Source: Flavobacterium psychrophilum (GTDB taxonomy: Bacteria; Bacteroidota; Bacteroidia; Flavobacteriales; Flavobacteriaceae). Taken from it: a stretch of 14,461 nt of DNA. The notes under the pieces are model-generated. The model was not told the origin of the DNA, did not search any database, and was given only the letters and a program-made list of their open reading frames with translations. Both the position numbers and the translations under genes were made by a program. Positions 8,469-14,461 of this stretch are shown one piece after another. The stretch's first letter is position 1. Each line of letters begins with the position of its first letter. The stretch is from contig CALPPS020000066.1 of assembly GCA_943325515.2 (NCBI GenBank), forward strand, positions 1-14,461. Direction: 5' to 3'.

Positions 8469-9999
8469 TAGTTAAGTATCTATAGATTGGTAATTCATTG
8501 TTTAGTTTAATTTTTAAGACTTCAAATTTTATAAATCCATTTTCGCTTTCGGGCTCTAATACTTCGTTGACTATCTTGGCATTTTTTTGATTCAAATAGA
8601 CAATAAAAGTTCCCTTTGGAAAGGATTTTTCTATTGTAGAAACCGTTGTTTCAACTTTTTGAGCATTAAAACCCTCTTCTTCTTCCGGATTAACTCGAAT
8701 TGAAGTAACATTATAGGACTCTACTTTTACATTTTTATCCTCGGAAAGTTCTTCCACCTTAAGGCCTAGTATTATTAACTTGTCCACAAGATTTCTTTGT
8801 TCCTGAAGAATTAAATAACCAAATGGTCTTTTTCTTTCTAATACAGGAATGCATTTTAGTGCGTTATTAACTTTGATCTCGAGTGCTATTTCGGTATTGT
8901 CTTTTAAATCAATAGCTCTAATGGTTTGTGTTTCCTGTGGCTTATTAGCAACTACAACAATGTTCTCAGGATTCGCATTATTAGAAATTTTCAAGACTTC
9001 TTTTATTACAGTTGCATCATCATAAACTGTTTTAAGAAAAGAAGTTGCAATTAGGAAAGTAGTGTTTATTCTTCTTTTAAAAGATGTCTTTTGAAGGTTT
9101 ACACCACGAATTTCAATTAGCGACGAAATACAATTAGTCAAGGCAAAAGAAGTAGTACTAGATCTCGCTTCAGTAGTGCATTGATTGAAATGCACTTCAT
9201 TATTTTGTTTTACGCTCGCAATGTAATCTCTAAAAATAAAATTATTGGACTCCAATACTTTTTTGGCATTTCCTACAAAAACATTCTTCGTATAATCTCT
9301 TAAATTTTGAGGCAGATTCAAGTTACCCGAAAACATAAACATAGCATCATAAATAGAACAAATACCATTTGTACCTAATAAATTAAACTCTTTTCTGAAG
9401 GGTCTGTATTCGTGGAAATCTACTGCTACTTCAGCTCCAAAATCACTGAATGCTTTTTTCAAGAAATTACTTTCTTTACACATTAATTTCACTTGGTCTC
9501 TGTTTAAATCCAATCCATTAGCGGCATAACGATCTTGCTTTTCATAGCCATCAATATTTGCCATTGGAACAATTGTGAGTGTTATTTTATCCAATAAATA
9601 AGTATAATTTTGATCATTTAGAATTTTATCCAACAGAAAAAGCATTGTCTCCGTTCCTGCAGGTTCATCGCCATGAAGTCCGCCTTGAAACCAAACTTTT
9701 ACTTTTTCATTTCCATTATCTTTATTCAAAACAACCATTGGAATTTTCTTGTTTTTTTGGCTTTCGCCAATAAAGGAAAGTGAAATTTCGTTTGGATGTT
9801 CGGTAACCAACTTATTGAGATAAAGCATCATATCATCATAATTCGTAAACCCTTTTTTAGAAAATGCAGGGGTATGAATATCCAATACTGAGTCAGGAAA
9901 AAACTTTTTCGTTATTTCATCATTTTGTGGATTGAATTGCCCATAAATTGGGAGAACAAACAAAAACGTATAAAATAAATATTTGAATTTTTTATTCAT
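8455..9999 (-). CDS. Exported M14-family zinc carboxypeptidase
   Basis: 514 residues. Residues 1-20 form a signal peptide without a lipobox, so the product is periplasmic or secreted. The peptidase domain (about 50-320) carries the M14 zinc ligands in HGDEPAGTE (H109, E112) and VDFHEYRP (H196). It also has the substrate-binding NR pair in GLDLNRD (N166, R167) and a catalytic Glu in the IEIRG motif (E296), so it should be active, removing C-terminal residues from peptides or cross-links. The remaining roughly 190 residues (about 325-514) form a β-rich C-terminal region that I do not recognise; it lacks the T9SS sorting pattern. The ATG at 9999 is only 4 nt after the first porin stop, and the 3' end overlaps the second porin, suggesting translational coupling. 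Peptide specificity cannot be read from the sequence. Confidence 0.93.
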   Translation of the reverse strand: MNKKFKYLFYTFLFVLPIYGQFNPQNDEITKKFFPDSVLDIHTPAFSKKGFTNYDDMMLYLNKLVTEHPNEISLSFIGESQKNKKIPMVVLNKDNGNEKVKVWFQGGLHGDEPAGTETMLFLLDKILNDQNYTYLLDKITLTIVPMANIDGYEKQDRYAANGLDLNRDQVKLMCKESNFLKKAFSDFGAEVAVDFHEYRPFRKEFNLLGTNGICSIYDAMFMFSGNLNLPQNLRDYTKNVFVGNAKKVLESNNFIFRDYIASVKQNNEVHFNQCTTEARSSTTSFALTNCISSLIEIRGVNLQKTSFKRRINTTFLIATSFLKTVYDDATVIKEVLKISNNANPENIVVVANKPQETQTIRAIDLKDNTEIALEIKVNNALKCIPVLERKRPFGYLILQEQRNLVDKLIILGLKVEELSEDKNVKVESYNVTSIRVNPEEEEGFNAQKVETTVSTIEKSFPKGTFIVYLNQKNAKIVNEVLEPESENGFIKFEVLKIKLNNELPIYRYLTNEKI

Positions 10000-10003
10000 G
10001 AGC

Positions 10004-11317
10004 TTAAAATGAAATAGTAGTAATTAACCTAGTTAAAAATTCATCGCCTTTAATTAGATTCCCATTTATATCTTTAGACCCTGATTTGGCATTGATATAC
10101 GTGCAATCCAATTGTATTTTTGCGCCATAGTTTCGTGCTAAGTATTTGGTTAATCCTAGCGTATAATAATTGGAGCGGTTATAATAAGTACCGTTATTCA
10201 AAAATGAATTTGTTTCAGGTTTGAAGTAGGAAATCCGTCCGTCTATAGAAATAAGGTTTTTAAAAACATAACCCCCTTGAAGGTTATATCCTTCGCCAAT
10301 CATCATTTTACCTTTTACGTAATTTTCAACATCTTGAATTCCATTGACCAAAAAATCTAGTGAAATAGTACCATTGTCTTTTACTCTTTGTGTAATGCCG
10401 CTTGGAACTCTAGTTGAAGCATTTATATATTCTCCTAATAAAGAAAAACCTCTATACTTAAACAAAAAATCTACACCATGTTTAACATAATCGGGTAGTA
10501 ATTCTTTGTTTTGAGCGTCTAAATATAGAATGGTCCCACTTTGACTTCCTCTTCTATCGCTAATTCCAACATTATAACTATAATTAGCACCTATTACAAA
10601 TTTCGGCGTTAATTCTCTTTCTATATCTGCTTGTCGGTATTGCCCAAAATTATTGAACAATCCAAAAGGCAAATAATCAATTCTACCGCCATATTTTAAT
10701 CCACCATGATCTTTTCCGAAAACATTAATTCCATCACCATTGGTAATAGCAAACTCTGGCTTAATATAGGATTGTTTGGAAATTTTATAGCTAGATTCGG
10801 CAAAAAATCCAAATTCACGAATAGACGCAAAGGCACCAGATATTGGACTTCTCTCAACTAATTGTAAAGTATTAGAACGCATTCCGAGTTCACGATTATC
10901 CGTGGAAGTTGCTTTTTGTCCAAAAGTTAGTTTAATTCGTTTTGTCAAATCATAACCTATCCAAGCATCAAAAATTAAACTTCCTATAGAGGCATCTCCT
11001 TCCCCACCACCTGTTAAATCAAGTTGTAAGCGATATGAAATTTTTTCTTTTTTTGAACTTCCAGAGAAATTTAAACGTGCCCTTCTCATTCTCATTCTAT
11101 TATACAGAGTAGCATCGTCATTATCAAGATACTTTTTACTTTCGATATAAGGTTGAAGATATCCAGAAATTTCCATTTTATAATTGCGGTCTTTTCCAGA
11201 AAAACTAATTCCCTCTCCAAACTTGTATTTGTTTAGCTCAATTTCTTGTGCGTTTGAATATTCTACAAAAGATATTAGTACAACCAATAAAGTTATTGCC
11301 TTCTTTAGATTTGTCAT
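10004..11317 (-). CDS. Outer-membrane porin, phosphate-selective porin O/P family (first copy)
   Basis: 437 residues with a signal peptide (likely cleaved after SNA, residue 23) and a terminal Phe. The family signature includes an arginine cluster RMRMRRARLNFSG (74-86), FGQKATSTDNRE (132-143), LQLVERS (151-157), REFGFFAES (167-175), NGDGINVFGKDHGGLKYGG (193-211) and LGLTKYLARN near the C-terminus. OprO/P porins form trimeric anion channels; here the likely cargo is small anionic nutrients, but nothing in the sequence fixes phosphate as the substrate and no pho genes are nearby. The gene starts 23 nt after the lipoprotein stop and ends 4 nt before the carboxypeptidase start, within a single operon. 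It is a clear paralogue of the porin at 7200-8468. Confidence 0.88.
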   Translation of the reverse strand: MTNLKKAITLLVVLISFVEYSNAQEIELNKYKFGEGISFSGKDRNYKMEISGYLQPYIESKKYLDNDDATLYNRMRMRRARLNFSGSSKKEKISYRLQLDLTGGGEGDASIGSLIFDAWIGYDLTKRIKLTFGQKATSTDNRELGMRSNTLQLVERSPISGAFASIREFGFFAESSYKISKQSYIKPEFAITNGDGINVFGKDHGGLKYGGRIDYLPFGLFNNFGQYRQADIERELTPKFVIGANYSYNVGISDRRGSQSGTILYLDAQNKELLPDYVKHGVDFLFKYRGFSLLGEYINASTRVPSGITQRVKDNGTISLDFLVNGIQDVENYVKGKMMIGEGYNLQGGYVFKNLISIDGRISYFKPETNSFLNNGTYYNRSNYYTLGLTKYLARNYGAKIQLDCTYINAKSGSKDINGNLIKGDEFLTRLITTISF

Positions 11318-11340
11318 TATTACTAGCTAACTTTATTAAA

Positions 11341-12642
11341 TTAATTTCTAAGGTTCCAAGAACTGTCTACTCTCAACCCATCAATAATCACATTTGGAGA
11401 ATTGGTATTGTCTTGTCTAAGCACCACTCTTCCTGGGAGAATATCAACTGAAGAAGTGTCTTCAATTCCAATAGTTGGAACACTTGGTTCAGTTAGGTAG
11501 CTTGAAGTAGCATCAAAAACATAGAGACTTGTTTCATCACGACCCATATTTCCATTACTATTGGTAATTGTAGAATCTACTATTTTGTATTTTATAACTA
11601 CAAGGTAAGTTGTGCCATAATCGTAGAGACTAGTAGAAAATTTATTTGTCAAATTAGCTGCAAACCCAAATTTGAATTTAGTTGGATTTGAGGCATCTTG
11701 GTTAATCATCAATTTACCTCTATAAGCAGTATCAGTTGTATTGTTATTTCCAAATGCAAAGAAATATTGATCTAAACATAATGGTGAAGCAGTTGCTTTT
11801 ATAAGGAATGAAGCATACACCGTTCCAGAAGCAACTGATGAAAATTGTAAAGAAACATCTTGACCAATACTGGTTACACTCGCCGCATTCCCTATTCCAG
11901 AACCGTAATAATTTGAAAAAGTAAGACCTGGAGAAGTTATGAGAATAGGATTTGTAGCAGTGCTACTATGAGCAACCCATCCATTGCCCGTTAAAGCTGT
12001 TCCTGCAGCAGCATCAAAATTATCTGAAGCAATGTTGGCAGTTGGAATATTGGCAGTAACAACAAAATTAGCAGTAACGCTACCTGAAGCGAATGTCCCA
12101 AAAGAAGCTTGAGTAGCTGTAATAATTGAAGTTCCAATACCAACAACTGTAACTGTTGTACCACTTATTGTAGCAACGGAATTATTACTACTCGTGTATG
12201 AAAATGATCCGCCACTATTTGATGCCGGGGCTGTCAACTGAAATGGCAGACTTCCAATCATTTTAGACGGAACATTAAAAATTCCAATTGTAGGAGGTTC
12301 TAATTCTGTGACTGTAAAAGTAGCAGTTATTGTTCCTGAACCGTAACCTGCATTTGCAGCTTGTGTTGCTGTTATTGTTGTAGATCCAATACCAACAACC
12401 GTAACTGTTGAACCGCTTACAGTTGCTATTGAAGTGTCAGCTGATGTATAAGTAAAAGTACCAGCACTATTGGATGAGGGAGTAGTTAACTCAAATGGTG
12501 CGCTACCAATACGTTTTGAAGGTACAGAAAAAGTTCCTATTGAAGGTGGAATTGGTTTCACATCTTCTGTACTACAAGAAAAAAAAATTAATAGTAAACA
12601 CAACGAAAATAGTGGTAAAAAGTATTTAAGGAATTGTTTCAT
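11341..12642 (-). CDS. Ig-like (Big-type) repeat lipoprotein, probably surface-exposed
   Basis: 433 residues. The signal peptide ends in a lipobox, LLIFFSC, with the lipidated Cys at 23. It is followed by STEDV, an acidic stretch like the lipoprotein export signals described in Bacteroidetes, so I infer display on the outer surface. Two tandem Big_2-like repeats follow (about 34-112 and 118-196), each with SIATVSG or SVATISG, then TVTVVGIG and ITATQA. The C-terminal part (about 203-433, beginning IASDNFDAAAG) is a β-rich, possibly lectin-like sandwich with GNGWVAHSS and ends with IIDGLRVDSSWN; I know similar sequences from flavobacterial secreted proteins but cannot name a function. It sits 33 nt after the T9SS protein gene and 23 nt before the first porin, so it is probably co-expressed with both. 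Confidence 0.85.
   Translation of the reverse strand: MKQFLKYFLPLFSLCLLLIFFSCSTEDVKPIPPSIGTFSVPSKRIGSAPFELTTPSSNSAGTFTYTSADTSIATVSGSTVTVVGIGSTTITATQAANAGYGSGTITATFTVTELEPPTIGIFNVPSKMIGSLPFQLTAPASNSGGSFSYTSSNNSVATISGTTVTVVGIGTSIITATQASFGTFASGSVTANFVVTANIPTANIASDNFDAAAGTALTGNGWVAHSSTATNPILITSPGLTFSNYYGSGIGNAASVTSIGQDVSLQFSSVASGTVYASFLIKATASPLCLDQYFFAFGNNNTTDTAYRGKLMINQDASNPTKFKFGFAANLTNKFSTSLYDYGTTYLVVIKYKIVDSTITNSNGNMGRDETSLYVFDATSSYLTEPSVPTIGIEDTSSVDILPGRVVLRQDNTNSPNVIIDGLRVDSSWNLRN
12055..12543 (-). repeat. Two tandem Big-type repeats in the lipoprotein
   Basis: Two units of about 79 residues, starting SIGTFSVPSKRIGSAPFEL and TIGIFNVPSKMIGSLPFQL, lie next to each other with a short ELEPP linker region. 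They are also visibly similar in DNA (for example the stretches encoding VTVVGIG), pointing to a fairly recent internal duplication compared with the repeats in the giant protein. Confidence 0.8.
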
Positions 12643-12675
12643 ATCGTAAATATTTTAAATAAAATTGACAGTAAA

Positions 12676-12909
12676 TTAATTGTTTTTAAATATTATCTTT
12701 TGAAATTTAATTCCATTTTCTGTTTTAATTTTGGCAATATACATTCCTGAATTAACGTGTCGAATATCAACTTTATCTATATTTTTAATCGAGGTAAATA
12801 CTCTTTTACCTAATAAATCATAAATTTCTACAGACATATCAGAGCTGTTAAAATCCTTTATAAATAGTATCCCGTCACTTGTAGGATTCGGAAATAGTGA
12901 ATAGGAATT
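12676..12909 (-). other. T9SS type A C-terminal sorting domain
   Basis: This coding segment specifies the Por_Secre_tail-type domain: the PNPTSDG start motif, the VEIYDLLGK strand, SGMYIAKIKTENG and a terminal basic strand. Proteins with this tail are moved across the outer membrane by the type IX system and usually have the tail removed. It is the strongest single marker that the organism is a Bacteroidetes. Confidence 0.9.
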
Positions 12910-14461
12910 GGAATTAGAATTATTAATACCTAATGATGCATCTATTTCACCTATTGCAAAATCTCCAAAAGTTGAAATACCAGTTGCGGTAGAAGATATA
13001 TCAGTACTAATTCCTGAAGTTGAAATAGTAGACCAACTTACGCCATCATACAATTTAACAAGATAATTTTCAGGGGTAGAACCTGAATCAATATCAGCAT
13101 TTGTATAAGAAAATGCAACATTATAGGTTCCGAAACCAGACAATACATCATTTTCTAAAGTCCAAGTTTTATTTACACTTTTAGTGGCATCAAGACCTGA
13201 AGTAGCAATAGCGACATGATCACCGATATTGACTCTAACTGTTAATCCGCCTGCTGCAGTTGTATTTCCTGAAAAAGTCAATGCTAGAGGAGTATAATTA
13301 TTTGAATCTCCAATAGCATAATTAAAGGTAGGGCTTGCTCCAGAAGCTGTTTGTTTTTTCAAATTACCAACAACCCATCCTGATGCTGAACCCGCTCCAA
13401 TTACACTTCCTGAATCCCCTAAAATTACATAAGAAATCCCTGTGGTAATTTTGCCTGAAATAAAAGAAAGTGTTCCATTTATAGTTAAGTCCCCAGTTAA
13501 TGTGACTGCTGTAGCCGGTGCTGTTTGATTTATTGTAAATATACCCGAAACAATTGTAGGTCCATTAATAGTTTTTGGAGTTGTTCCACTCAAAATTAGA
13601 TTTTTATAATCTGATCTTGCTGTAACTGTTTGAGCACCAATAGCTGAACGAATATATTCTACTGTACTATTAGCTCCTAAAGTAAGATTTTCAGTTCCAA
13701 CAAATTGAATATCCGCACCGTTACTACTTGGAGTTTCTCCACTTGAAACGAAACCGGTTAATTTAGGCACTTTTACAGTTCCATTTATGTTGACTGAACC
13801 TCCGTCAGGAATTGTAATATAAGATGTTGCACTAGTTGGTGCTACTAGTATTGAGCTTTCATCAACGGTTAGGTTTTTAATAATAGGAGTAGCTGTAAAT
13901 GTTACATTGGCTGAGTTAACAAGCGAAACTGTCCCAAAGCTTTTAGTTGTAGCAGATGAAACTGCAACACCATCATAGATAACTTCTAGATTAGTATCAA
14001 ATATGTTTCCAAATGAAAGTGCGGTAGTTCCTTTGTAAATGACAGTCTGTTTTCCAGAAGATGGAGTCATAACATCGAGATTTCCTGTTCCTGCAGGACC
14101 AATTGATGCTCCTGAATTTATAGTAAGTATAATGGCAGCTTGATCTGTATTCCCTAAACGCACTTTTGTTCCGTTGGCAGGATCTGTTCCAACTGTCCAT
14201 ATACCATCTAGTGTTACTGCAGAAGTATTTCTAATTTCAAACACTTGAGAAGCATCTAAGAAATTGGCTGGTGTAGTACCAGTTCCGTCTGTATTTAATC
14301 CCCAATTAGCAACATCTGTCAATAATCCTAAACCTTTATAATAATAAGTAGTTGCTAATGATTGCACGGGTGTGCTTGTAGTACTTTCATCTGAATAATT
14401 GAATGCTTTATCAACAGAATAAACTTTATAGTAGTAATCCACTCCTGGACTCAAGCTAGTA
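12676..14461 (-). CDS. T9SS-secreted β-rich surface protein (5' end outside window)
   Basis: The frame is open to the right edge, so at least 594 residues of a longer protein are seen; the TTG at 14454 is not a credible start. The visible N-terminus, LSPGVDYYYKVYSVD, looks like the end of a fibronectin type III-like domain. Next come YYYKGLGLLTDVANWG and several hundred Thr/Ser/Gly-rich residues with regularly spaced short strands (for example TINGTLSFISGKI), suggesting a β-helix or β-sandwich array. ISTFGDFAIGE precedes the C-terminal T9SS type A sorting domain (about 519-594), which shows SLFPNPTSDG, VEIYDLLGKRVF, GMYIAKI and a basic end, KIIFKNN. It is therefore exported by type IX secretion and attached to or released from the surface. 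The enzymatic part, if any, lies upstream. It is the first visible gene of the operon. Confidence 0.88.
   Translation of the reverse strand, partial: TSLSPGVDYYYKVYSVDKAFNYSDESTTSTPVQSLATTYYYKGLGLLTDVANWGLNTDGTGTTPANFLDASQVFEIRNTSAVTLDGIWTVGTDPANGTKVRLGNTDQAAIILTINSGASIGPAGTGNLDVMTPSSGKQTVIYKGTTALSFGNIFDTNLEVIYDGVAVSSATTKSFGTVSLVNSANVTFTATPIIKNLTVDESSILVAPTSATSYITIPDGGSVNINGTVKVPKLTGFVSSGETPSSNGADIQFVGTENLTLGANSTVEYIRSAIGAQTVTARSDYKNLILSGTTPKTINGPTIVSGIFTINQTAPATAVTLTGDLTINGTLSFISGKITTGISYVILGDSGSVIGAGSASGWVVGNLKKQTASGASPTFNYAIGDSNNYTPLALTFSGNTTAAGGLTVRVNIGDHVAIATSGLDATKSVNKTWTLENDVLSGFGTYNVAFSYTNADIDSGSTPENYLVKLYDGVSWSTISTSGISTDISSTATGISTFGDFAIGEIDASLGINNSNSNSYSLFPNPTSDGILFIKDFNSSDMSVEIYDLLGKRVFTSIKNIDKVDIRHVNSGMYIAKIKTENGIKFQKIIFKNN

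Noticed and set aside
7200..11317. A phosphate-starvation (Pho) locus because of the OprO/P-type porins
   Set aside because: No phosphate transporter, phosphatase or regulator is nearby, and the family in Bacteroidetes is not restricted to phosphate.
9579..11451. Plus-strand open frames at 9579-9773 and 11248-11451
   Set aside because: Both are antisense to well-supported genes (M14 peptidase; porin and lipoprotein ends) and have no recognisable protein features.
13997..14200. Minus-strand alternative frame at 13997-14200
   Set aside because: It is a shifted frame inside the T9SS protein gene, with an Arg/Ser/Cys-rich composition typical of a shadow frame.
14452..14454. TTG as the start codon of the T9SS protein
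   Set aside because: The frame is open to the window edge, the codon sits inside a fibronectin-like domain end, and no signal peptide follows it.

Overview
The window is AT-rich DNA that most resembles a Flavobacterium-like member of the Bacteroidetes. The support is a C-terminal type IX secretion (Por_Secre_tail) sorting domain, very long Ig/β-helix-type secreted proteins, OprO/P-type porins, an acidic lipoprotein export-like signal, A/T-rich translation start regions without clear Shine-Dalgarno sequences, and a candidate TAnnTTTG promoter box. Every convincing gene lies on the minus strand. I see no rRNA, tRNA, CRISPR array, transposase or phage gene.

Right part, 14461 down to 5946: six co-directional genes with gaps of 4-33 nt or a 14-nt overlap, ending at a strong hairpin terminator. 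This looks like one operon whose 5' end is outside the window. In order of transcription it holds a T9SS-secreted β-rich surface protein (N-terminus missing), a lipoprotein with two tandem Ig-like (Big-type) repeats, an OprO/P-family porin, an exported M14 zinc carboxypeptidase with all catalytic residues, a second OprO/P-family porin, and a DctA-type C4-dicarboxylate symporter. My reading is a small nutrient-capture module: surface proteins, outer-membrane pores, a periplasmic or secreted carboxypeptidase, and an inner-membrane carrier for dicarboxylates or acidic amino acids. The linkage of parts is seen; the joint function is inference.

Intergenic region, 5475-5945: it holds the operon terminator, a second perfect 13-bp hairpin whose T-run faces the plus strand, two copies of a 22-nt identical direct repeat each beside a hairpin, and a possible promoter for the next gene.

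Left part, 5474 down to 1: a single uninterrupted reading frame of at least 1824 codons, running off the left edge. It encodes a giant exported adhesin-like protein with a signal peptide after an unusual N-terminal extension, five copies of a roughly 45-residue repeat in two clusters, a jelly-roll-like domain, two G8-like 'tW..g.vP' segments in β-helix-like sequence, and Ig-like domains near the visible end.
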